From Cavia porcellus (taxonomy: Eukaryota; Chordata; Mammalia; Rodentia; Caviidae): a stretch of 64,000 bases of DNA. Under the pieces are notes generated by a model. The model was not told the origin of the DNA. It made no database searches and saw only the letters and a list, made by a program, of their open reading frames with translations. The stretch lies in the NCBI RefSeq assembly GCF_034190915.1, contig NW_026947514.1, positions 372,001 to 436,000 on the forward strand, in the 5' to 3' direction. Below are positions 1-10,879 of the stretch, one piece after another. The stretch's first letter is position 1. The number at the start of each line of letters is the position of its first letter. The position numbers were made by a program, and so were the translations under genes.

Positions 1-761
1 AGTCTCCAACTAGGAGCAGCCCCAAGAGGAAGGAGACCAGGAATGGATGGTCAATATCCCCAGGCCCCTTGGCCATCTGTGGTCCCCCTAAGCAATGCAC
101 CTCCAAGCCTAGGCTACATGGACTGAGCCAGATGCTATGGAACCCATTAATGCCTTCCCTCCCACGCTAGTTCCCAGCTAGGCAGGCTCTGGGTACTCGC
201 TGGACCTCAGTTTATGGGCATGACTATGTTCCTTGACCAACTAACAAGCATCTGTCAAGTGCACCATGGGACCCCATGCAGATAACTCTGCTCTTCCCCA
301 CAGGCATTCCAGGGCTGGCAAGCCACCATGAGCCAATGAAGAGTCTGGTGATGGCAAGGAAGTAGTAGGTGTGACCTGCTGTCCTGGGCACTGATGGCCG
401 CTTCCCTGGTCTCTGATGATCCCTAGCATCATCCACTTAAGAGTCCCTCTAAGTATCTGGGTTCTCTCCAGGCCCTAAGGAATGCCAGGTCCAGGACAGC
501 ACCTACTGGGCACAGCATCAGTCTGTCAGAGGCCCATGTTCCCACAGAAACCCAGTCATGGCCTGAAAGAGGCAACGAGGGATTTCTCACAGCCTCACCT
601 ATGGGGAGACATGGTGTGGGCAGATAAGGTCACTCTAACGCCAACCCAGAGCCCCAAGACCACTACTCACACTAGGGCAAATGCAGGAGAGACCCTGCTC
701 AGCCACAGCCCCACAGGGCAAAGGCCATGCAGAACCTAGGCCCCACAAGTAGCCACATTAC
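1..761 (-). other. MTA1: MTA1 intron 2 (partial), no feature seen
   Basis: This is unique-looking intronic DNA downstream of MTA1 exon 2. I found no MTA1 exon 3, no clear SINE and no other coding segment here. The short open frames have no recognisable protein content. Confidence 0.7.
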
Positions 762-829
762 CTTGTTGAGCTCTTCAATCCTACGGATCAGGTACGGATT
801 GCTGGACGAGTTCTCGAAGTAGACATAGT
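762..829 (-). CDS. MTA1: MTA1 coding exon 2 (start of BAH domain)
   Basis: On the minus strand this 68-bp exon reads [20 protein letters not shown] and then LNK. This matches residues 10-32 of metastasis-associated protein 1, a subunit of the NuRD nucleosome remodelling and deacetylase complex. The segment opens the N-terminal BAH domain. The exon is flanked by an AG acceptor (after TGTTGC) and a GTAATG donor. Its first two bases complete the Asp codon begun by the final G of exon 1, so the two exons join in frame. MTA2 and MTA3 are similar here, but the MAANMYRVG start and the TEX22-PACS2 neighbours favour MTA1. Later exons are beyond the left edge. Confidence 0.95.
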
Positions 830-1962
830 CTGCAACAGATGGAGAGAGTATCACTGGCAGCCCTGCTACAGACATGACACCAGAGCCTGCCTGTCCCCAA
901 CTCCCCCATCCTGGGGACTACCCTTGGAGGAGTGTTACCCCTGCCCTGCATCCGAGGGAAACGAGGACAGAGATGGAGGAGGTGAAGCTCCATGCCACCT
1001 GAAGGACAGGTAGCACTAGATAGCGGGCAGGCAGGGGTCCAGCTCCAGTCTTCACAGGATTTCTGGGGCACCAGGCTACAGCTTCCATGGCATGGCCCAG
1101 CTCCAGGTGTCTGGGACCCAACAGTGCCACAGGGACACCTTCCCATGAGGCTGCTGAGGCCTAGAAGGGTTAGCATCGACTTCGAGAGGATGCACTGGCC
1201 CAGCCCATCTTCCCCCCAAAACAATAGAAGCAGCAATTACAATGAACACAGGCTGAGGCTTCCCAGACTACTGCACACACGTAAATGGGAGAGTCCAGCA
1301 GTGGACCCCAAGGGTGCCCCTGATCCTGTAGGATTCCCAGCACTGTCATTTGATGTGACTCTCCCCACTGGTAAAAGCACATGGCTCACAGCTCCACATA
1401 CAGAGGCTGACAGGCAATCCAGGCATGCGCTTGGCCTGGAAGCAAGAAGACCCAAGACAGCCAAGCCACCTGGCACCAAATCCACAAAGCTATACCTGAG
1501 CACCCTGGCTGGCCCTCAGCACCCCTGCCCTGTGCCCACTCTAACCAGGCTGACCAGGATGCCTGGAATCAGTCCAATGTCCATAAGCAGGCCAGTACAG
1601 CTGCAGGAGTAGGCCCAGAACCTGGCTAGCTCTGTCCCCGGGCCAAGCCAATGAGGCCAGCACCTGTCTGGCCACTCTGCTACTGAAACACATCTGGATG
1701 CCACAGGTTCCACCCCAGCCCTCAAAGCTCCATAGAGGGGACACAGCTGGCACTCAGGAGGGACACACACTATGGCAAGCTGTGAACTGGAAAAAACCTA
1801 GGCCAATAACACAAGGGGTGCAGGTTATTTCCACGGTGGCTGGAACATTCTGAACTTAGCCTTGGGCCCTCATGATATGTCCTGCAAAGATACCACACTC
1901 ATTGAATTAAAATACTCCCTGGGCAAACTTTAACACACTGGCTGCACCTTCATAAAATGAGT

Positions 1963-2103
1963 TGTTTTTTTTGTTTGTTTGTTTTGTTTTTGTTTTTGAG
2001 GGGGCACAGGGTCTCTCTACGTAGCTCAGGTTGGCCTCAAACTTGCAAAGATCCTCCAGCCACAGCCTCTAGGGCTAGGATTACAGGTATGCACACCAGG
2101 CTC
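1963..2103 (-). repeat. B1-like SINE
   Basis: A T-rich head is followed by the antisense B1 core: CAGGGTCTCTCTACG, TGGCCTCAAACTTGC, CTAGGATTACAGG. The element derives from 7SL RNA, and its A-rich tail lies at the left, so it is on the minus strand. Confidence 0.75.
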
Positions 2104-2134
2104 ACACTAAACCAGATTTTAAAAATTATCTCAA

Positions 2135-2212
2135 GATGGGGTGTGGCTCAATGGTGGGTGCTTTCCTACCAGGCACAAGGTCCTGGATTCTACCTCACCA
2201 CCAGAAGAAAAA
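2135..2212 (+). repeat. Degenerate ID-like (tRNA-derived) SINE
   Basis: It reads GATGGGGTGTGGCTCAATGG at the A box and AAGGTCCTGGATTCTACC at a decayed B box, followed by a short A-rich tail. Confidence 0.6.
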
Positions 2213-2229
2213 GTAGGTAAACAAATAAA

Positions 2230-2335
2230 ATGTCCTCAAATTGATCATCTGAGCTTTCATTCTTACAAATCAGAAAAAGAAAAAATTAGACGCAGAATTA
2301 GTGCCAAAAACAGAAAAAAAAAGTTCAAGTGGGGA
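2230..2335 (+). repeat. L1 ORF2 fragment (weak)
   Basis: The A-rich sequence, with words such as CTCAAATTGATCATCTGAGC and AATCAGAAAAAGAAAAAATT, resembles the 5' part of L1 ORF2. It is short, diverged and non-coding. Confidence 0.45.
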
Positions 2336-2900
2336 GACGGGCAGGGGCTACCTGTTTACTGGCCAAGCCCTGGGCAATGCTAGAAATGGAGTTGGGCACT
2401 ACAACCGACTTGGGGGCAGCATCCTCATGGAAAAACATAGATGCACAGGGCCACCAAGGGCAGGAAACAGTGCACTGACGAAGGCCAAACACAAGTGCGT
2501 GTCCCTACGTTTTCTGAGCTGCTCCCGAACACTAGCAGCACCCACGGAGAGGACGGGAAGGGATGGTGATTTGCAGCTTGCAACTGACCTGGGGCAGGAG
2601 CCAGCTTGTGGGCTACCTACCAGTGGGAACCACCTTGCACACATGTTCCAATAAAACTTTATTTATGGTACTCAAATTTGAATTTCATAACATTTTCACA
2701 TTTCCTGAAGCGTTCTCCTTTTATTTTTTCTCGACCACTTAAAAATGTGGAAGCCATTCTTAGCTCATGAGTCACCAGGCTCAGCAGTACAACCTGCCAG
2801 TTGCAAAGCCTCACTTGGCCATGATGTCCACCCTCCCTAAACAGAGCCATGATCCCAACCAACCCCAAGCCCACTTGTTTGTTCTACAGAAATCAACAAG

Positions 2901-3053
2901 CTCGCTTGCTCGCTTGCTCGCTTGCTTGCTTGCTTTTTTAAGGCAGGGTCTCACTATATATTCCAGGCTGGCCTTGAATGCATTACGAAGCCCAGGCTTG
3001 CACCTGCCTCAGCCCAGGAGGTGGGCTTACAGATGCGTGCCACCATGCCTGGC
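2901..3053 (-). repeat. (CTTG/CTCG)n microsatellite plus B1-like SINE
   Basis: A tetranucleotide run at 2901-2936 leads into an antisense B1 core (GGCAGGGTCTCACTATATAT to CACCATGCCTGGC). CAACAAGCTC occurs on both sides (2893-2902 and 3057-3066) and is a likely target-site duplication. The SINE inserted into an older L1. Confidence 0.75.
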
Positions 3054-3054
3054 A

Positions 3055-3465
3055 TTCAACAAGCTCATTCTAAACTTTCTAAGGGAAAAACAGGGAACTA
3101 GACTAATGGAAGGATCCACATAGCACTACCATAAAGTCACAGCAATGGAGATGACATGGAACACCAGACCACAGACTCACAGGCCACCAGGAAAATGCAC
3201 CCCAACAAAAGGTTCTACAGTGCAAAGCAAGCTGTAACTCTCAAGGACTGGAACTCAACAGTAGAGGACAATGTCCCTCGCAAGTGGTAAAGGAACAAAC
3301 AGACTGGCATGTGCAAAACCAAGATGAATCTAAGCCCTTACACAAAAATCAAACTGAAATGGATAATAAAATTCAGAACTACAGAAGTCTTTCACTTTGG
3401 TGAGGCAAATTTCTTAAGACACAAAACGCATAATCTCAGTCTGAAAAAAGGAATACAAAACAAAC
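3055..3465 (+). repeat. L1 ORF2 3' fragment
   Basis: The sequence resembles the C-terminal part of L1 ORF2, including a CTAAGCCCTTACACAAAAAT word and A-rich composition. Stops and gaps break all frames. The same L1 appears to resume at about 4103-4192 after a block of SINEs. Confidence 0.6.
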
Positions 3466-3469
3466 GCTT

Positions 3470-3690
3470 GCCAGAGATGCACACGTGTAATCTCAGCGCT
3501 CCTGCAGGCTGAGGCAAGAGTATCAAAATTTGCAGCCCAACCTGGATGATTCATAATTAAGACTTTCTCTCAAAATTTAAAAACAAAAAAAAGGGGGCCA
3601 GAGATTTTAGCTCAGTGGCTCAAGCGCTTGCCTGGTAAGCACAAGGTCATGAGTTCAATCCTCATGTACAAAAAAAAAGAAGAAAAAAAT
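3470..3690 (+). repeat. B1-like SINE followed by ID-like SINE
   Basis: A diverged B1 occupies 3470-3588 (GTAATCTCAGCGCTCC, AGGCTGAGGCAAGAG). An ID-like element at 3594-3690 follows directly, with A box TTAGCTCAGTGG, B box GAGTTCAATCC and an A-rich tail. The pair interrupts an L1 fragment. Confidence 0.8.
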
Positions 3691-3916
3691 AAAAATCCTA
3701 TAATATTGAATTGTACTAACATGTAAGGGGCATTGGTTATCATTTAAAAGGGGGGAGGGAGCTGATAATATAGCTTATTGGGAAGGCCCAGGGTTTAATC
3801 TCTAGTCTGGCATGCGCAAAAACGTCCTGAGGTTGGAGGTATGGCCCCACAGTACAGCACTTCAAGGCCCTGGGCTCTTGCACACCCTGAAAAACAAGAA
3901 CAAAAAACAAAACAAA

Positions 3917-4100
3917 ATGCCTATAATCCCAGCTCCTTGGGAGGCTGAGGCACGAAGATTCGAAGCTGAAGACCAACATGGGCAACTCAAAAAGATTCCA
4001 TCTCAACACAAAATAAAAATAAAGGCACTGAGTATAGCTCACAGGTAGAGTGCTTGCCTAGCATGCTCAAAGCCTGGGCTACAATCACAGGACTGAAAGA
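3917..4100 (+). repeat. B1-like SINE followed by ID-like SINE
   Basis: B1 occupies 3917-4023 (CTATAATCCCAGCTCC, GGGAGGCTGAGGCACG). A tRNA-derived unit of the GGTAGAGTGCTTGCCTAGCA type occupies 4024-4100, an older ID subfamily than the TACC-tailed copies elsewhere. Confidence 0.75.
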
Positions 4101-4102
4101 AA

Positions 4103-4192
4103 CAAAACAGGCCAACTTCAGAAAACAGGCCAGGAAGACATACAACAAACACAAATACACAAAAAGGGATGAATGCAAATCAAAACTCTAAT
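4103..4192 (+). repeat. L1 ORF2 fragment, continuation
   Basis: AAACAGGCCAGGAAGACATA and GATGAATGCAAATCAAAACT are typical of the C-terminal part of L1 ORF2. It continues the element at 3055-3465 in the same orientation. Confidence 0.6.
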
Positions 4193-4193
4193 G

Positions 4194-4308
4194 AGCCAAG
4201 CACAGTGATAAACGCCTGTGATCCCATCTACTTGAGAGGCTGAGACAGGAGGATCATAAATTCAAGGCCAAACAAGGAATTTAGTAAGACTTTCCTTTAA
4301 AAAATAAG
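4194..4308 (+). repeat. B1-like SINE
   Basis: It reads GCCAAGCACAGTGATAAACG, then GAGGCTGAGACAGGAGGATC, and ends in an A-rich tail. Confidence 0.75.
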
Positions 4309-4807
4309 AAGTGTTGGGGCAAAAATCCTGAAACTCAAAGCAGGCATTCCATACACCAATTTGAACTCCATGCAAATACAGAAAGCTGAGGTGACTGTGT
4401 GTCAGGCAGGTACAGAGGAGCTGGAGCTGGCACTCACAGATGGGGAGAATGCGACTGCCACCTGCCAGGCCACTGCAGGAAGCGACCACTAGCCTCAGCA
4501 AGATCAGCATGCACCTTTAGAGCAGCTGCGCTCAGAACCAACACAGCAGGTGACCAGAGAACCCTGCGCCAGTGACAAATGACATAAGTCCACAGGCTGG
4601 AATCCCATTCAGCAAGACCAAGGACTAAGCAGGTGACACAAGGACAGTCCAGGATGCTCAGGGACCAAGCTGAGTCAACACACTAGGGACAAAGACTAGA
4701 GGGAAGGTTGGGGGAGGGGAGACTGATGGCCGACCAACACAGGAAAGGGGTGTGGAGAATACTGAAGGCCCAGGCTGGCCACCCAGCAGGACACACTGCC
4801 AAGATCA

Positions 4808-5062
4808 GCTGGGGCTACTAGCTGCAGCTCAGTGATACAATGTTTACCTAGCATGTGTGAGGCCCTAGGTTCCATCCCCAGTACACAGTACAAAAAAATA
4901 AATAAAAATTACAATTACAATCACAGACCTCAGCCAGGCACGGTGACACACACATGTAGATCCAGCTACTTGTGAGGCTGAGGTAGGCTCATTTGAGGCC
5001 AGGGATTCAAGACCAGCCTGGACAACATAGTAAGATATCTTCTTACCAGAAACAAAAACCCA
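4808..5062 (+). repeat. ID-like SINE plus B1-like SINE
   Basis: An ID-like copy (4808-4905) with GCAGCTCAGTGATACAATG and GTTCCATCCCCAGTAC has an A-rich tail. A B1-like copy (4932-5062) follows in the same orientation, with AGCCAGGCACGGTGACACAC at its start. Confidence 0.75.
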
Positions 5063-5156
5063 GCGCTTCCTGCATAAAAGAGCTGGCTGTGTGTGTAACA
5101 CCCTTCAACACATACCTGACTTCAAGTTAATACAAACACATACACAAACACATAAA

Positions 5157-5305
5157 AGCCAGGCGTGGTGATGCACCACTCAGCAGGGAAACTGAAACAA
5201 GAGGATCACAAATTTGACCCTGCCTCAAAACAAGAATCAAGGACTAGGAACTGTAGCTCAGTGCAAAGATCCTTGGTTCAATTCCCAGTACTCCAAAAAA
5301 ATGAA
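5157..5305 (+). repeat. Truncated B1-like and ID-like SINEs
   Basis: A shortened B1 (AGCCAGGCGTGGTGATGCAC, then AGAGGATCACAAATTTGACC) leads into an ID-like remnant (CTGTAGCTCAGTGC, GTTCAATTCCCAGTACTCC). Confidence 0.65.
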
Positions 5306-5971
5306 TCAATGCCCACTGCAAAGCCCCACCTATTAGGCACAACAGCTCTATTCTACCAAGGCCTGCTGACACTGACCCACAAATATATCCATTCCCAAGG
5401 GACGCTGCCAGGTCCGTCAAGCACCTGGTGATCTTTGGTCAAGCAACCCACTCAGAACCACATCCCGATTCCCAGACACTGACCCCTGCCACAGTGCTAT
5501 CACCCAGTCCCTCATTGTTCTTCCTTAGGGTTGGGACTCTAGAAGACCTCAGCACTGTGCATGGGGACCACTTTAGATAAGATGTCACCCACAAACAGCA
5601 AGGGATACAGAATACATAGCCTTGAACAGGCCAGGAGAAGACCTTTGTGCCACCTCAGGGGGACACTTGCATGCATGTCTGCAGAAGTGCCCCAAGTACG
5701 GATTTGAAATTACAGATCCATTTTGACTGAGGGAGGCACAGCACAAAGGGGATAATAAAACCTCCCCAGGACCGCAGGCTCCATGAGCAGTGAGAGCCAC
5801 ACACTTTCCAACCCCTCTAGGACTCACTCCTAGGCCAAGGCCACCAGAGGGAGGAAAGCATCCCTTGTCTGAAGCTTGGGAACAGAATACAAGGACAAAG
5901 AGCCAGGATCCCACTCCTGAGCCCTTTCCATATGACATGTTTTACAGTTTAGATCTAAACATTCCCTAAAT

Positions 5972-6052
5972 CAAGGGTGATGAACCTATGGCACGCATGT
6001 TGCAACAGGCTGTTTGTTATCACTGAAAGCTCTAAAAGGGTCTCCATCGCTG
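5972..6052. mobile_element. 81-bp non-autonomous hAT-type element (MITE), copy 1
   Basis: The element starts CAAGGGTGATGAACC and ends GGTCTCCATCGCTG, so its ends are imperfect inverted repeats. It is bounded by CCCTAAAT (5964-5971) and CCCTAAAG (6053-6060), an 8-bp target duplication with one mismatch and a central TA. A same-length relative with its own 8-bp duplication lies at 50765-50845. The 8-bp duplication and CAGGG-like ends indicate the hAT superfamily; the central TA suggests the Buster branch. It has no coding capacity. Confidence 0.7.
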
Positions 6053-8291
6053 CCCTAAAGCCTTATGTGCTGACAGGCAGGACCTCTGGGAGGAGACTGG
6101 ATTATGGAGCTTAGAGCCGGCTTGCTGCTGGAAAATGGACTCCAGTTGAAAGAGGTAGGCATGACCTGGAAGGGTATTTAATTCCTTTTTGCAGCTCACC
6201 TCACTCTGTGAGGTGACCAGCTCTCCTCTGCCAGCCACCTCTGCCATGTAACTCTCCTCCTTTGAACTGTGGGTGTCAGGTATTCACTATACCCAACAGT
6301 GAGGAGACAATGACTGAGACATGTCCCAGTCTCATACAAGCATCCTGGCCATTACCTCCTAACTCAGCCACCTTCCTCCACCTCTGTCCTCACAACTGAC
6401 CTGTCTCCCTCTCCAGGTCCCCAATGCCAGGGCCACATCCCCACACAGGGACAAGGACCAGACACCACCCAGAGGAACACATGGTCAACAAGGCTTCCTC
6501 AAGGCAGGGCTGGACAGCTGCCCCTAAGGGACAGGGTATTGTCCAAGAGGGCCCTGGCATTGCCCTGGCCTTTCTCAGAAGCAATGTGGGATGCCAGTAT
6601 CATCACCACCACCCCTGCCCTGGGAAGGGCTCACTTCCGAGGGATGTTCTCACCAGAAGCAAACCTACCAGTGAGCCAACCAGGCCCTACTGCTGACCCT
6701 GTCATTGCAGGACACTGTGACAACACAGTCCCTGCCCCTCTCCAGCAGTGTGTGGAGACGAGGAGGCAGAGACCCCCCCCTTCTAGATGTCCTCCTGTGG
6801 GTTCCTGGGATCCCACTGGGTTCATATGTGCTAATCTGCACGCTCCAGAGCCATCAGGGACCCCTCAGTGGGCAGTGCCCAGCTCTGCATACCACAGAGG
6901 ACTTTGGGACTTAAGCAGCGCTGTCTCAGGCTGTGATGTATGCCCAACTGCAGCAGGCTGCAGTGGCTATCCAGGTAGAAAGGCCAGCAGGGCTTGAGAG
7001 CACACTTCGGCCAAGAGCACGCGACAGATTACAGATTATGGGGCCCTAGGGTGCCATGGGCTCCCACACGGTGTGAGCTGCTAAGCCATCTAAGCCAGGC
7101 AATGCGGACAGAGCGGATCTGCTCCTCAGGAGGATTATCTCACAGTCATCATGGGCCGTGGGGACCGCAGGCAGTTCCATGTGCAAGGCCTACGAGGGGC
7201 CCCAGAGCAAGAGTGTGGGCCACAACTGACATCATCTGTCACAGGTCAGTGGCAACACCTGGTCACAGGCCCCTCCTGGGACCCAGAATGGGGACAGCCC
7301 CGGCATTCAGTGGGCTGTGCCTACCTACTATGTGGTGGCACTCAGGTGCAAACACCTGGAGACACCAAAAGAATCTAAGATCTAGGAAAAGCCCTACATG
7401 GGAAAGCAAGCCGAAACTTCCCTAGGGTTTTAACATTCTGGAGACCAGCTATCCGGCAGGGCCTGTGGCAAGTCCAGCCAAGGGCTGTCAAACAGGTACC
7501 TCTGTGGAGTAAGAGCAAAAGACTAGACAGGACTGGGCCCTGAATTCTGTTGGAAGCCACCCCAAATTCAGTAAGAGGCGATCTAAGGAGGGGACTGTGC
7601 CCATCCTCCCCCCAATCTCCCCCCATGCACCAGGACCTCCCCAGCTGACCCAACACAGCCCACCCTGCTCAGCAGGATGACCTGGGGTCAGCACAGTCAG
7701 GCCCCAGCCCAGAGTCCACCACACACAGACAGACATAGCATCATCCCAGGCCACAGGGGAGAGCAGCTTCTCAGGACCATTACTCCAACTTCTTGGAACA
7801 TTGGCTCCCACTTTTCTTTCTTTCCAAGTGAAAGAGTTAAATCATCAAATTTTTCTCAAAACAATGAAGATGAAAAGCAGCCATCAAGCCCACCCCAGGT
7901 ATGCCAGCAGGTGATGGGGGCCTGCCATGCCTGGAGGAAGAGGACTCAAGAACTCCCACTCCTATGGCTGGAAACCAAGGTCTGCTGCTGATGCCAGACA
8001 GGCAGAGGTCCAGCCTGTACGGCTCTGTACGACTCCTCACCCTTTCCAGGGACAGCCTGTGCCCCAGCCCCAGCCCACTTCTACAACTCTTGCCACTATG
8101 ACGTGCTCCTGGAGGGTGAAAGTCACACCTTCTCAGGTCACCCCAAAACTGTGCTATTGCAAAATAAACTGAGCAACTCAGTCTCAACAGATCCCAGAGC
8201 CTCTGCATGTGGAGAGATCACAGACCTCAGGACATGAGTGTAGCCCCACAGGAACTCTGTGCTGGGAAGTATAAATAAAAAAAAGAAAAGA

Positions 8292-8566
8292 TACCCAGGC
8301 TAGCCACGACAGGGCACTTGCCTAGAATATGTAACACACTGAGCTCCATCCCCAGCACCACCAAAAAATGAAAAATAAGCTGGGCATGGACACGCACACC
8401 TGTCATCCCAGCTGTGAAAGATGCCAAGGTAGGAAAATCAGGTTCAAGGCCAGCCTCGGCAAAATAATGAGACACTGTCTAAAAAAATAAAAAGGGCTGG
8501 GAATGAAGGTCAGTGACAAATCACCTACCTAGAACACACAAAGTCCTGGGCTCAAAATAACAAAAT
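8292..8566 (+). repeat. ID-like, B1-like and ID-like SINE trio
   Basis: Three units lie head to tail: a decayed ID-like copy (8292-8378, GCTCCATCCCCAGCACCACC), a B1-like copy (8379-8494, AGCTGGGCATGGACACGC to CACTGTCT plus A-rich tail) and another decayed ID-like copy (8495-8566). Confidence 0.65.
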
Positions 8567-10879
8567 ACTTACGATGCAAATGAAAAACATAAGAGACTTC
8601 TCTCAACCATTTAAAACATCATACCAAGACCAGAGGGTTCAGACCAGTCTTGATGTCACAGGTGGTGAGACAGCTTTTAGAATCACCAGCCAGAAGGCTC
8701 CGGGGAGCAGATGAAGCCGGAGCCTCATTCTGCTACTGCCTTGCCCATACCAGGCCACTGTCCAGGGAAGAACCAGGCCACATAGAGTCCCAGCTGACCA
8801 CCTTACCCAGCTAGTCAGCTGGCACACATAGCAGTCACCTCACCTTCACCCCATAGCATTCCCTAGCAGGGCCTGGAGACTCCCAGACATATCTCACACC
8901 CGTCACATGCATTTGGGACATACAGCAGGACATGGGTGTTTATCAGCTTACATACCCTGAGCCCTGGCCCTGAGAAAACACCCAGAGTGAGCCCTTTCCC
9001 AGGCTCAGTCTACCAGCTGCTCCCCCAGACCACAGCAGGCTGCCCAGGCAGCAGCTGGCACAGCAAGAGGCCCATCTCAGGGAACAGATACAGCTTCATC
9101 TCCAAGACCTGAGACTCCAGCAAGCAGTACCAGGGCAGAAGCCCAACCTGTCAACACCCAGCCAGCATAACCACAGGGCCGTCAGGAGCTACAGGTGGTA
9201 TGCAGACATATGGGCCTTCTACAGGGGAGGGCACTCACTGCCACACCTGCCAAGGTGACACTCTTAGGGCTCACTGGGCTTGCCCAGGTGCACCCTCAGC
9301 ACACCAGGCAGTGAAGGAGAGCCAGGACTGCATGTGCCCTGAGACAATAGGGACAATAATCCTGACCTTTCCCTACTCCCTACCCACAAAAACAAGACAT
9401 AGGAAGGACAGCTTCCACCAGCCTCTGCTGCTTGGGTTCCAGCCGCCCACCCTACAGCACCCCAGGCTCAGCCTGGATCAGGCAAGGATGTGAGGCCAAG
9501 ACAGGCAGGGACTGGGTGCAAGAGAGCCCAAGGCAAGCCAGGGATCTGGCTTTGGTCCATCACAAGATGTCCACATGGGTACCAGGCATCCCCTGAAGGA
9601 GGTGCCACAGAACACAGGAGTACAGGGACAAGTTCTCATCCACTTCAGAGAGAAACTGAGATACAGGAAGGCCTGCCTGAGGAGGCCAGGCCCAAAGATC
9701 AGCCAGAGTGGGGAGAAGTGAGTGAGGGTCCAGGCCTCTCCCAGCCCCAGCCCCTCAGGCACTGGTGTCAGGTGGGCAAGGACAGTCTTAGACAGGGAGA
9801 CTAGGCCCAAGTGCCTTTCTTGATTGGTGTCCAGGAACTGGTGCCCTCCTCTTCAGATTTCCTCAGCACACAGTGGCATAATCCCTGGCCAAAACCCACA
9901 GCAAAATAGCTGGGACGCACAGTGGGGATGGTGGAGGAGTCTGGGGACCAGAATAATGGGGGCCCTTTACAGGTGAGAGAAGACCATACCACAAGTTGGG
10001 GAACTGGCAAGCAAACTCTGAGGAGAAGCCATGGAGTCAGCAGCCACAGGGGCCTCATGCTGGCCAGATGTCTAAGGGGCAAGGGTGACCAGGGTTACAG
10101 CACCAGGAGGGGCTATAAGGACAGCCAAGAGATGCTGGGTAATGTGGCTTATGTGCTCCAGTGTGCATCTTGGGCCACTCCAGACTTAGCACCGGCAAAG
10201 GTCTGGGGCAGGAGAGAGTGGGCCAGAGTTTCTGCTAGGGGTGTACAACCCACTGGATGGAATACAGACACAGGGCTGGCCTGACTGGACAGAGCATCCT
10301 AGATCCTGGGGAGGGGACACTCTGATCCTTCGTGCTGTCCCAGCTGTGATTGTCTCATAGCAGAGCCCACTTTGCAGGTCGGGAAGGTGAAGGCAGGGAC
10401 CTGGGAGGCTTATCCACAGTGAGCTGGGAGATCCACAGGACGGGCACCCAGGAGATGAGAGAAGGGAGGGCATGGATTGTGAAAAGTGCCAAAAGCAGGC
10501 AGGCCACAGCCCCCCAGACACCACAGAAGCACCCCAACACTCACATACAAGCTAGGACTCTCCCCAGGGTTTGCTAAGTGCCTCCCCACTGGACTAGGGT
10601 TAACAGGAGGCAGTGGAAAGTTTGGAGTAACTCGGGTGCAGTTGGGATGATGGCTCCCGACGGAAGACCATTCCAGGAAGCCCACGGAGGGAGCCCCGGG
10701 CCTGGCAGAGGGAGGGCTCTGGGCAGGAATGTGGCCACTCCGATGGAGTCGCGGTCCCTGCGCTGGTAGCCAGGCCGCATGGCCCACAAGGGACCCCACA
10801 TCCCCGAGACCCCAAAACTCCTGCTCCGAGGCCCGCAGGCAGAGCCGCCAAGGCCACGTGCTCCTGCTGGGGGCTCTGT

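Noticed and set aside
992..1612. Plus-strand 206-codon frame in MTA1 intron 1
   Set aside because: It overlaps equally long minus-strand frames, has no known similarity and lies in an intron of the opposite strand.
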